Shown here: positions 8,954 to 19,800 of the stretch, one piece after another
Position numbering within the stretch: the first letter of the stretch is position 1
Layout of the letters: each line of letters starts with the position of its first letter
Source of the DNA: Parabacteroides sp. FAFU027
Lineage (GTDB): Bacteria > Bacteroidota > Bacteroidia > Bacteroidales > UBA7332
Assembly (NCBI RefSeq): GCF_022808675.1
Contig: NZ_JAKZKV010000007.1
Span: forward strand, 1 to 64,000
Reading direction: 5' to 3'
DNA length: 64,000 bases
The notes under the pieces: generated by a model
Database searches by the model: none
The model's input: only the letters and a program-made list of their open reading frames with translations
Told to the model about the DNA's origin: nothing
Position numbers and translations under genes: made by a program

Positions 8954-9996
8954 ACGTTCTCAGTTTTTTGGGTTAGAATAAGTTCAACAACAATAATCAG
9001 AAAGAATAGCCATCCTTTGAACAGACAAAATACAATCGGCTATAAATTAAGGTTAATAATACACAGACCATTCATTTCGAAATAAAGTTACAATCGGAAG
9101 ATTAGGCACAATATCTAAATGATATTCAATACATAAAAGATCTATATCTGAAAAGTAAAGAGTTTACGTCCAATATATATACAAGTCCTGAAGCCACCTG
9201 TCATTTTTGAAAATAACCAGTGCAAATCACAACACCATATAATATACAACAATCTGGTACTTCATTAAGCCCCCACCAGGTGCAAAAAACTAATTGTCTG
9301 AGCTAAAAATACTACTTTGGTAGTATTGATTTCGGGGGAAAGAATGTTGTATCTTCGTATGGAAATAGAATACCACGCATGAACAGAATGGGAAGTGCGC
9401 TTCTGAATGGCTAGTATCATAGGACAATTTATGAACCTAATTCCTGGAGACCACACAATTTAGAGGGGAAGTGCACTTCATTTTTTCTATAATGCCAGTT
9501 CAGAATCAAGTCGTGTACTATATATGATTATTCTATATGTAACTCCGGATGTTATAACAATAATCTTTGACCTTGACCTAAACCTTAACTACAGAAAAAT
9601 ATATCTATTTATTCCGTTCTTATTATTTCCCGGACTTACATCCTCAGACCATAGATGATTAAGAAATTCTGTCGGCAACTAACCGGATAGAGCAAACAAC
9701 ATCAATGGTCTGATTGTTTTATTTTATATAGCTACTACAAAACCCACACCGATGGCTATTTTTCTAAAGAACCAGCAACTTTAAATATCGGACTAAGGAC
9801 CCAGGTGCATGTGATTGAAAATCCATTAATTCATTCCGCTTATCAAGCGATGAATTGAAGAGATATTAAACCGACGTAGAAAAGCAACTAAAGCTTGAAT
9901 GCTGCAGCTGACTCTATGTCGTTTTTTGTTTTCTCAACCTTCAGACTTCACAGCCATACCAGATTGAAATTTACTTGCATCTTCAATCTTTGAGCC
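8954..9996. other. Gene-free AT-rich stretch with degraded coding remnants
   Basis: No intact gene. A short open stretch at about 9693-9860 (+) reads ...YYKTHTDGYFSKEP... and ends in TGA, with an in-frame stop just before it. This looks like the decayed end of a former gene. A promoter-like site and two related palindromes are listed separately. Confidence 0.4.
9326..9357 (+). promoter_or_regulatory. Orphan Bacteroidetes-type promoter
   Basis: TTG (9326-9328), 21 bp, TATCTTCG (9350-9357). Right after it an ATG opens only a 7-codon frame (MEIEYHA). The palindromes GAAGTGCGCTTC (9392-9403) and GAAGTGCACTTC (9468-9479) lie 76 bp apart downstream. The gene this promoter once served appears to be gone, or the transcript is noncoding. 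Confidence 0.4.
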
Positions 9997-10776
9997 ATGA
10001 AAAAGAGCGTTTTTTTTATTCTCTGCATATTGCCCGTCATAATGAGCAGTTGTGCACATTATTACTATTCACCCGGTCTCCAGCAAATTCCGTTATTTAC
10101 GAAAAAGCATGATCTTCGTTTGACGGGAGGGCTTACCTTTGGGGATGATGGTTCTGATGGATTGAATGCCGGTATTGCATATTCCATATCGAATCAATTT
10201 GCATTAATGTCAGATTATACGTTTTCATCCTCCAGTGATGCAACAGGAGGCAAACAATCGCGATTTAATGGAGCTATCGGGTACTATAAGGCCTTCCAAA
10301 AATCATTTGTTTTTGAAACATACGCCGGACTGGGAAGTATAAGTGAACATCATTCATACACATACCCCCTATATTCACCAAATGACTTCGGATATACTAA
10401 TCAAAACTACACGTCAAGATTATCGGCTTCAAAACAATTTATCCAAACTTCACTTGGATACACCTCTAGTTGTTTTGATTTAGCAGTAGGCACTCAGTTT
10501 GATTATTTGAGATTTTATAGTGTAGAAACTAATCTGGATCCATCCTTAAGTGAGTATGGCAGAATTTGGTTTTTGTCTCAACACAAGAATATTCTATTTT
10601 TTGAACCGTCTTTTACAGTACGAGGCGGTTGGGAATATGTCAAATTGCAAATCCAGTATATACCGTTAATTCCAGTCAATTATAAATACAAGTCTTTATT
10701 TGGGACTAAACAGCTAAATATTGGCCTCTATTTTAATTTTCCTCAAAAGAAAAACAAAGTCAGTTCCCTGAAATAA
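9997..10776 (+). CDS. Outer-membrane beta-barrel-like lipoprotein, 259 aa
   Basis: The N-terminus has a lipoprotein signal ending in the lipobox MSSC (Cys19). The rest alternates polar and aromatic residues in short strands (GIAYSISNQFALMSDYTF, GAIGYYKAFQKSFVFETYAG) as in small outer-membrane barrels. There is no recognised catalytic motif. It is the first of three plus-strand small envelope genes (9997, 10818, 11549) leading into the BspA genes. Role unknown; perhaps a structural or porin-like envelope component. Confidence 0.7.
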   Translation: MKKSVFFILCILPVIMSSCAHYYYSPGLQQIPLFTKKHDLRLTGGLTFGDDGSDGLNAGIAYSISNQFALMSDYTFSSSSDATGGKQSRFNGAIGYYKAFQKSFVFETYAGLGSISEHHSYTYPLYSPNDFGYTNQNYTSRLSASKQFIQTSLGYTSSCFDLAVGTQFDYLRFYSVETNLDPSLSEYGRIWFLSQHKNILFFEPSFTVRGGWEYVKLQIQYIPLIPVNYKYKSLFGTKQLNIGLYFNFPQKKNKVSSLK

Positions 10777-10817
10777 GCCAGAAGATTACAAATCACAACA
10801 ACTTAAATTCTAAAACT

Positions 10818-11261
10818 ATGAAACGATTTATTACCCTGCTTATCGTTGCAATAACTGTGACGCTTAGCTATGGAAAGCAAAAAGCTGTGCCTCTCGAAGG
10901 AACCTGGCAAATGGTACATGCCCAATACTACCACCTGGATTCACTGATGTTTCAATTCTCTGTAAAAGATGGAGACTTTCAATGGAAAGTGTTCAGCAAA
11001 GGTTATTTCGTTGCTGTAAACCAATCCATCTATAACGGAAAGACTCAGAATGGCGGCATTTGCGGGAAATATGAACTGAAAGGTTCTAACCTGGTGGAAA
11101 TCCTGGACGACCATTATCCGGATGCGATCAAATACTTTAGTAAACTGCCCCAATATACAGTACAGATTAAGGGGGACACCTTAATCCAGACAGGGCCGTA
11201 TGATGAAAAAGGACGAATGATCTATTTCCACTTTGTGGAAAAATATGTGCGGATGAAGTAG
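10818..11261 (+). CDS. Small secreted lipocalin-like protein (DUF4488-like), copy A
   Basis: 147 residues with a signal peptide (about 1-20). The mature part starts with LEGTWQMVHAQYY and continues with strands resembling a lipocalin/DUF4488 fold, ending IQTGPYDEKGRMIYFHFVEKYVRMK. A close paralog lies at 21886-22329 with the same length and near-identical N-terminal half. In both places a barrel gene follows; here that barrel is reduced to a remnant fused right after the stop. Ligand unknown. Confidence 0.75.
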   Translation: MKRFITLLIVAITVTLSYGKQKAVPLEGTWQMVHAQYYHLDSLMFQFSVKDGDFQWKVFSKGYFVAVNQSIYNGKTQNGGICGKYELKGSNLVEILDDHYPDAIKYFSKLPQYTVQIKGDTLIQTGPYDEKGRMIYFHFVEKYVRMK

Positions 11262-11264
11262 TGA

Positions 11265-11537
11265 TATGGCGCATCTTACTCAGATACTGCCCCAAAGTAC
11301 TTTGACATCACATTTGGGACCAAACTTGATATTTCGTTAAATGAGAATAAAGGGCCTTACCGGGGAATGAATCTTGTATGCGGATTCAGCGTTAATCCAG
11401 ATCAATGGGCTATACGCTCTGAATTCGGATTAATGAAAAATCTGGCATCTTTCAATGACTACTCTGTCGTGAGCTTTTGCGTTGAATTTACATTGTATAT
11501 CAACACATTACATAGAACATCAAAACCCAAGTCATAA
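11265..11537 (+). pseudogene. Truncated remnant of an outer-membrane barrel gene
   Basis: In the same frame as the preceding gene and directly after its TAG TGA stops, an open stretch encodes YFDITFGTKLDISLN ... WAIRSEFG and ends TAA at 11535-11537. It aligns with the C-terminal third of the intact barrel protein at 22428-23123 (FDVTTGTKLDLALN ... WAIRPEIG). The 5' two thirds and the start codon are missing, so a deletion has joined it to the upstream gene. No translation is expected. Confidence 0.75.
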
Positions 11538-11548
11538 ACGACAAATGT

Positions 11549-12112
11549 ATGAAAACCAATATTCTTATCGTTTTTATGTCCTTAGCTTTTCTCTCTGAAG
11601 GGTTCTGCCAGTATGAGATAAAGAATTACCTGGTCATAAAGAATAAAATCTCGAGTGCAAAGATTAATATACCGGAAGGGAAAAGAATCAAGGTAGTAAT
11701 GGATGATAAACAATCTTTTAGTGGTCCTTTCAAAATGTATTTTGAACAGAAAACCGGGGAATTTACCCGAATCATCATTAAGGGCGACACATTGAATATC
11801 ACGGATATATCAAATATAAAGTACTATAAGTATCATGGATATGGAGTAGGTAATATATTAAGTGGAATTTCAGTATCTGTAATTGGGTTATTTATCAGGT
11901 CTGCTCCTGAAAAAAGAGCCTCAAATCATGGTTTTCAAACAATTCAAATATCTAATGAAGCAGTTGGCGATATCTTCATATATAGCGGATTAATTCCAAT
12001 AGGTATTGGATGCCTGTTGATCTGGCCATCAACCTATTCTCATCACAAATGGAGTTATACATTCATGCAAAAAGAGGTCAGAAAAAGATCAAACGAAATA
12101 TTTCCATATTGA
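11549..12112 (+). CDS. Secreted/membrane hypothetical protein, 187 aa, paralog of 2170-2733
   Basis: Signal peptide about residues 1-20 (ends GFCQ), then YEIKNYLVIKNK, INIPEGKRIKVVMDDK and IIIKGDTLNI, matching the paralog at 2170. Two hydrophobic stretches around residues 107-121 and 150-166 are followed by a short basic tail. Starts 11 nt after the barrel remnant. Family not recognised. The two copies sit about 9 kb apart beside other duplicated genes, suggesting local segmental duplication followed by divergence. Confidence 0.75.
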   Translation: MKTNILIVFMSLAFLSEGFCQYEIKNYLVIKNKISSAKINIPEGKRIKVVMDDKQSFSGPFKMYFEQKTGEFTRIIIKGDTLNITDISNIKYYKYHGYGVGNILSGISVSVIGLFIRSAPEKRASNHGFQTIQISNEAVGDIFIYSGLIPIGIGCLLIWPSTYSHHKWSYTFMQKEVRKRSNEIFPY

Positions 12113-12186
12113 CTATTAAAGGAGAATACTGTACACTTTACTAATTTATCAGTAGTAGAATATACTCCTATCTAAAATTCAAAGCC

Positions 12187-13722
12187 ATGAAAAAACTATT
12201 CCTTATCCTCTGTTTTGTTCTATTGGCTGCAATTGCTAACGGAGCTGTTTCAAAAAGCGTGAACGTGACCACAGTCGGCACCCTCAATACTTTGTTAACC
12301 TCAACTGAAAAAGCAACAGTAACCGATCTCACAGTAACCGGGACAATTGATGCTCGGGATTTTAAATTTATGAGGGATAATATGACGATGCTTACGAATC
12401 TGAATATTAGTTCGATAAATATCACTTCCTATTCAGGTGATGCCGGCCCCTCTTACTCTTCATCTTTCCCGGCAAATCAAATTTCTGAATATGCCTTTTA
12501 CGAAAAGACTTCACTCAAAACAATCAAACTCCCTGCTTCAATAACATCAATCGGACAATTCGCTTTTTATCAATCCGGACTAACAGGTAGTCTCACTCTA
12601 CCCGGCAATCTCAAATCTATCGGATATCTTGCCTTTTACGAATGTCCCGGTTTGACCGGCACTATCATTATCCCTAAATCTGTTAATCAAATCGATGCCG
12701 TTCCTTTCGGATTATGTAGTGGTATTACAGCATTCATTGTAGAAGATGGAAATAACTATTTCACTGCAACAAACGGAGTTCTCTTCAACAAAAATCAAAC
12801 TCTGCTCATTCTGTATCCTTGTGGCAAAACAGGAAATTACGAGATTCCGGGAACGGTAAATATCATCGGAAAAAATTCATTTGCCTGGTGTGCTGGTCTG
12901 ACCGGCAGCCTGATTATTCCCAATTCTGTAACCCGAATTGAAGATTTGGCGTTTAATTACTGTACAGGATTAAGTGGAATTTTGTCTATTCCCAATTCAG
13001 TCACCTATATCGGGAGCTATGCATTTCAGTATTGTGAGGGACTTATCGGTAAAATTACTATTCCCGGTTCGGTAACCAACTTAGAAGATTATTCCTTTTC
13101 AGGATGTAAAAGCTTTACCGGTGATTTAATTATTCCAGAGTCTGTTTCAACTGTCGGATGGTACACATTCTATGATTGCCCCGGACTGGATGGGAAGGTT
13201 CAATTTTCTGAAACTGTTACGACAATACCATACACTGTATGCGACCAATGTCCGTCCATTAAAGAGGTGATTCTTCCCAAATGCACTAAATATATTTCAG
13301 GCATGTCTTTTAGCGGTTGCATAGGTTTGCAGAAAATCAAGTCGGCAAATCCTTTACCTCCATCAATCAAAAGCTCGAGTTTTGAACAGGTAAACAAATC
13401 CACTTGCCAACTGATTGTTCCCATAGGTGCAAGGACAGCTTATCAGGCAGCACCTTACTGGTCAGAATTTACCAATATCACGGAACAGGACTTATCCGCC
13501 GGTATAACTACAACCAAAACTGATATCTGCAAAGTTTATAGCTCAAATGGTCAAAACATTATCGAAAATGCGACGAATGAGTCCATTGAGGTTTTCACTC
13601 TTTCCGGAGTTTTGGTCAAAACAATTAATAACCGGGAAATAATCAAAACAATCAACCTACCTAAAGGGACTTATATTGTAAAAGTCGGAAATAATTATCA
13701 GAAAGTGGAATGTGTAAAATGA
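12187..13722 (+). CDS. BspA-type leucine-rich-repeat surface protein with T9SS-like tail, 511 aa
   Basis: Signal peptide residues 1-19 (ANGAV). A head domain (VNVTTVGTLNTLL ... LTVTGTIDARDFKFMRDNM) precedes a run of about 11 LRR_5 repeats of roughly 23 residues (IGxxAFxxCxGLTGxLxIPxSVTx). A cap follows (PPSIKSSSFEQVNKSTCQLIVP ... YWSEF), then a ~70-residue tail with VYSSNG and LPKGTYIVKVG that resembles T9SS type A sorting domains. BspA proteins are surface adhesins in other Bacteroidetes. One module only, versus five in the next gene, which begins 80 nt downstream. Confidence 0.85.
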   Translation: MKKLFLILCFVLLAAIANGAVSKSVNVTTVGTLNTLLTSTEKATVTDLTVTGTIDARDFKFMRDNMTMLTNLNISSINITSYSGDAGPSYSSSFPANQISEYAFYEKTSLKTIKLPASITSIGQFAFYQSGLTGSLTLPGNLKSIGYLAFYECPGLTGTIIIPKSVNQIDAVPFGLCSGITAFIVEDGNNYFTATNGVLFNKNQTLLILYPCGKTGNYEIPGTVNIIGKNSFAWCAGLTGSLIIPNSVTRIEDLAFNYCTGLSGILSIPNSVTYIGSYAFQYCEGLIGKITIPGSVTNLEDYSFSGCKSFTGDLIIPESVSTVGWYTFYDCPGLDGKVQFSETVTTIPYTVCDQCPSIKEVILPKCTKYISGMSFSGCIGLQKIKSANPLPPSIKSSSFEQVNKSTCQLIVPIGARTAYQAAPYWSEFTNITEQDLSAGITTTKTDICKVYSSNGQNIIENATNESIEVFTLSGVLVKTINNREIIKTINLPKGTYIVKVGNNYQKVECVK

Positions 13723-13802
13723 TATAGTGTACAGAATATAAAACGCTCGTTTTTTATCACCTTCTGCACATGCAATTTAACCTAAACAAAAATTCAAATG
13801 CC

Positions 13803-16800
13803 ATGAAAAAAACAATCGTCTCCTTCGGTTTTGCCCTGTTGGCAATAGTTGCTTTTGGGCAGGTTTCCAAAACAGTAAATGTGAATACTGCGGGATCACT
13901 GAGCAGCCTACTCTCCGCAACTGAAAAGCAAACGGTTGCCGATCTCACTGTAACGGGAACTATTGATGCCCGCGATGTGATGTTAATGCGGGACAGTATG
14001 ACTATGTTGGCCAATCTGGATTTGTCCGGAGTCAATATAACAGCCTATACAGGAATAAAAGGCACTATAAATGAATCATTTACCTATCCGGCTAACGAAA
14101 TGCCCATTTTTTCATTCTGCAATCCGTACACATACTCCGGCAAAGTCTCCCTCAAAAATGTAAAATTACCTATCTCAATAACCCAAATAGGGAATTATAC
14201 GTTCTTTTTGTGCAGTGGGCTGAGTGGAAGCTTCACAATCCCAGACTCGGTCAAGTTAATTGGCAATGGAGCTTTCGGTGCCTGTGAGGGACTAACAGGA
14301 AACCTAACAATCCCATATTCGGTTACAACGATTGGGGATTCTGCTTTTTACGATTGTAAAGGTCTAACAGGCAGCTTAATCATTCCGAACACCGTGACAA
14401 CGATCGGATTTGGTGCTTTCTATCTTTGTACCGGCTTCTCTGAATTATTTTTACCCCAAAGTTTATCCGAAATATCAGATATGGCATTTGCATCATGCAG
14501 CGGTTTGAAAAAGATAACAATAGCTAATCCGATTCCTCCTACAATTTATAGTTGGACTTTCTACCAGGTAAATAAAAACACCTGTCAACTGATTGTCCCT
14601 CCAGGTTCTGAATTGGCTTATCAATCAGCAAACTATTGGTCAGACTTTTTTGCAAAAACACCCCAACCCAAAACTATTCATCTGACCACAGCGGGAACAC
14701 TGAAAGACTCACTTTCCCATACTGATGCTGCAACGATTGCAAATCTTTCCTTAACCGGGCTCATTGATGCCCGCGACGTAAGGTTTATGCGGGACAGTAT
14801 GACTGTATTGGCAAGCCTGGATTTGTCGGGAGTGTGTATTGCTGCCTATACGGGTACGGACGGAACTTATTCAACTAATACAACAATCTATCCCGCCAAT
14901 GAAATACCAAAATATTCTTTTAGAAGGCCCGTTTCACCATTAGGAAAAACCACACTAAAAAGTATAAAACTCCCCATTTCAATTACATCTATTGGAGATT
15001 TCGCCTTTTATAATTGCTATACACTGACAGACAGTTTATATATTCCAAACTCAGTAACTTCAATAGGCGATTTTGCTTTCTATTACTGTCCTGAATTAGT
15101 GGGTAATTTATCCTTTACCAATTCTTTAACTTCAATCGGGAAGAGCTCATTTTTCTATTGTAAAGGGCTAAAAGGTAGCTTAACCATTCCTAATTCGGTA
15201 ATCTCAATCGGAGATAGCGCTTTTTTCTATTGTGGCGGGCTAATGGGTAGTTTAACAATTTCAAAATCTGTGGCATCGATAAACAATGGCGTTTTCGCCG
15301 GATGCTATGGATTAACTGGAAATTTAACGATACCAAACTCAGTGACTTCAATTGGCAATAATGCATTCTATAAGTGCAACGGACTCACAGGAAGCTTAGT
15401 AATTCCGGATTCTGTGATTTCGATTGGAAATAAGGCTTTCTTTAATTGCACCGGATTTACTGACTTACTTTTGCCCAAAAGTTTAGCTACTATATCAGAT
15501 TGGGCTTTTGCTTCATGCACCGGATTGAAGAAAATAACAGACAATAATCCTGTACCTCCAACAATTTATGGCAGTACCTTTGATCAGGTAAATAAAACAA
15601 GCTGCCAACTTATTGTTCCTTCTGGTTCAGAACTGGCCTATCAATCGGCAACCTATTGGTCAGACTTTTTTGCAAATATACCCCAACCCAAAACTATCCA
15701 TCTGACCACAGCAGGGACATTAAAAGACTCACTTTCATATACTGAAGCTGCAACAATTACCGATCTCACAGTAACAGGTACTATTGATGCGCGGGATGTA
15801 AGGTTCATGCGGGACAGCATGACTGTATTGGCTAATATGGATCTGTCAGGGGTGAATATATCAGCTTATACGGGAACACTGGGTACAAATACAAATATCC
15901 AGACCACATATCCGGTAAACGAAATGCCAATATATTCTTTTCGAAAAGTTGATTCTTATCAAAACGGCAATACTTATCTCCAGACTATAAAACTTCCCCT
16001 TTCAATTACTTCAATCGGGGATTACGCTTTTGCATACTGTAAAGGACTGACCGGTAGTTTAATAATCCCCGATTCTGTTCATACAATTGGGAATTATGCT
16101 TTTTCAGATTGTACCGGTCTATCTGGCAGTTTAGTAATACCCAATGCTGTCACAAGTATCGGAGATTATGCATTCTCAATGTGTAGTGGACTATCAGACA
16201 ATTTAATTTTCTCGTCTTCTGTAAAGACAATAGGCAATTACGCCTTTAATCATTGTACTAAACTTAAAGGCAATTTAAATCTACCAAATTCTCTCATAAC
16301 AATCGGAAATGGTGCTTTTTCGTATTGCTCAGGATTTACAGGAAACCTTACTCTACCCGGTTCGGTAACTTCAATAGGGGATTATTGTTTTGAGCAATGT
16401 AAGGGGCTTAACGGAAATTTAATTATACCCGCTTCGGTTAAACAAATTGGAGCCTATGCTTTTAATGGATGTAACAAAATATCGGGCAATTTGACTATTC
16501 CCGAATCAGTCACATATATCGGCAGTTCTGCTTTCAACTGGTGTTCGGGATTTACTGGAAATCTGATCATACCTGATTTCATAACCAATATTGAACCTGG
16601 CACTTTCAGTTATTGTAGTGGATTTAATGGATATCTTAAAATTGGAAACGCAGTTAAAACGATAGGTAGTAATGCATTTCAGGGATGTACCGGATTAACC
16701 GGCAACCTGATTATGCCTAACTCTATCGAATCTATTGGTGATAATGCGTTCTACAATTGTAAAAATTTATCCGGCAATCTGACAATCCCTGATTTTGTAA

Positions 16801-19800
16801 CCCAAATTGGGCAAAATGCTTTTGGTAAATGTAGTGGATTATCAGGAAGTCTATCGTTTCCTAAATCTATGACAACTATCAATTGGAACACTTTTAGTGG
16901 ATGTTCTGGTATCACGGAATTAATTATCCCTCCAAGTATAATATCCATTTATGATTGGGCATTTAGTTCCTGTACTGGATTGACCAAAATAGTATCAGTC
17001 CATACACAACCAGTGTCAATAGGCTCTTACACTTTTGACCAGGTAAATAAATCAGCCGTTCAACTGATCGTTCCGACAGGATCAACAGCAGCTTACCAAT
17101 CTGCAACCTATTGGTCAGCGTTTACCAATATAACAGAGCAGGACTTTGGATTCAGTAAGAAAATTCATGTAATACTACCCGGGACTCTGGGTGCTTTACT
17201 TAATGCATTTGACATATCAATTATATCATCTCTTTCTTTGACCGGCACTATAGATGCACGAGATATTAAACTTATACGTGACAGTCTCGTTTCTATTACC
17301 GATCTGGACTTATCAGGAGTCAATATAGTGTCATATACTGGAAAAGGGGGTACCTATACTGACTCATTGACCACTTATCCTGCTAATGAATTACCTGTTT
17401 ACGCATTCAGTACACCAGGTACATACTCCTATTATAACAATAAAAGCAATCTCAAATCATTCAAACTACCCTCCACCATAAATTCAATTGGTAATAGTGC
17501 TTTTGCCTATTGCTCAAAATTGACTGGCAACCTTGTCATTCCCGGATCCGTAAAATCAATTGGTGATTACGCATTTTATTATTGCTATGGATTTAATGGA
17601 AACCTGATAATTCCTGACTCGGTCTGTATGATCGGGGATTATGCTTTTTATTCCTGCAACGGATTTAGTGGCAACCTGACTATTTCAAATTCAGTGAAAG
17701 TGATTGGAAAATCCGCTTTTTCAAATTGCAATGGATTTTATGGTAGCCTAACTTTGCCTAATGCTGTTACAGCCGTTGGAGAATATGCTTTTTCTTGGTG
17801 TGGAGGACTAACTGGTAATATCATTATACCGGCAACATTAGATTCCATTTCATCAGGGATTTTCATTGGATGTAGCAGATTGACAGGCAGTTTGGCCCTT
17901 CCTCCAAACATCAAATATATTGGTAAAAATGCTTTTCAGGGATGTAGTAGTTTAAGCGGAAATTTAATTATTCCTGATTCAATAAAAAGAATTGGTAGCT
18001 ATGCGTTTGGTTATTGCTACGGATTTACCGGCAACTTAAGGCTCTCAAATTCACTGACTAAAATTGAATCCGGCACTTTTTACGGATGTGGCGGTCTATC
18101 AGGAAATCTGACAATCCCTAACTCAGTCATAACCATTGAATCATCAGCATTCGCTGAATGTAAAGGATTTACAGGAAATCTAACACTTCCAAATTCAGTA
18201 AAAAAAATAGGTAGTGATGCATTTAGTTATTGCAGTGGATTTACCGAAGATTTAGTGCTTCCATCTTCCATTGATACTATAGAAGACTGGGCATTTCGAG
18301 GATGTAGCGGATTATCTGGAAGAGTATCAATTCCATCATCCGTTAAATCTATTGAATCAAATGCTTTTGATGAATGTTGGGGAATTTCAGAATTCCTGGT
18401 TGATGATAATAATGCATATTACTCATCATCAAATGGTATGTTATTGGATAAAAATCAAAACCTTTTAATTCAATGTCCACTGGCTAAACAAGGAATCGTC
18501 CAAATACCCCAGACTGTAACAACTATTGGTAATCATGCATTTTATAACTGCAACAAACTAACCGGAGACCTGATTTTACCGGATCACCTCAAGACTATCG
18601 GCTCTGAGGCATTTCAGGGATGTAGCGGTCTGACAGGAAATCTAACAATCCCTAATCAGGTAAGAACTATCAGTTACCAGGCATTCAATGGTTGCAGTGG
18701 ATTCACTGGAAGACTAACAATTCCAAATTCTGTCTCAACAATTGATTGGAAGGCTTTTTATGGATGTAATGGTTTTTCTGAATTATTTTTGTCTCAAAAC
18801 ATCGAACAGATATACGATCTGACATTCGGCCCCTGCAACAATCTAAAAAAAATAATGTCGGCCAGTGTTGTACCACCTCTGATTTATTCGTATGCAAATC
18901 CGTTTGATCAAATAAATAAAAACAGTTGTCAGCTTATTGTCCCTACAGGATCAAAAACAGCCTACAAATCGGCAACCTACTGGTCTGATTTTTCTAATAT
19001 TATAGAACAGGATTTTACCATAAGAAAAGTCATTGATGTAATCACACCAGGAACATTATGCAATCTACTCAACATTAATGAAGCTGACACAATTACAGAT
19101 TTAACTGTGATAGGTTTTATTGACGCCCGAGACGTAAGATTTATGCGGGACAGCATGAGTGCATTAATTAACCTGGACTTATCTGGTGTAAAAATTGCAT
19201 CTTATACTGGAACAGAAGGTACCAATTCTAATACTTTATCCTATTATCCGGTAAACGAAATGCCCGTATATTCATTCTCTAAACCCGATGAAGATTATCC
19301 AGATTACTACTATTATTATTCAGATCCGGTTCTTCTCAAAACAATTAAACTACCAGTCTCAATCACCTCAATCGGAAGCATGGCATTTGCTTATTGTATG
19401 AGATTAACCGGAAACCTGATGATTCCAGATTCTGTAATTTATATTGGTAAAGGAGCTTTTGCGTATTGTATCCAATTAACTGGTAGTCTTAATATCCCCA
19501 ACTCAGTAACTTCAATTGGGGATGGTGCATTTGCATATTGTTCCGGGTTAGACGGTGAGCTGACTATTCCTCGCTCTTTAAAAACAATCGGTGATGGTAC
19601 TTTTGCCGCATGCTATGAATTAACAGGCAGTTTAATGTTACCTAATTCGGTGAAAAATATCGGGAAATATGCATTCTACGGCTGCAGTAACTTAACCGGA
19701 AATTTAATTATCCCCGATTCACTTACAATGATTAATGACAGTGTGTTCTTTTTATGTAGTGGATTAACCGGTAACTTAACGATCCCGGGGGTAGTTAGAA

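Noticed and set aside
13770-13802. Start of the giant BspA protein at the upstream ATG
   Set aside because: It would place 11 polar residues before an otherwise ideal signal peptide; the ATG at 13803 is better.
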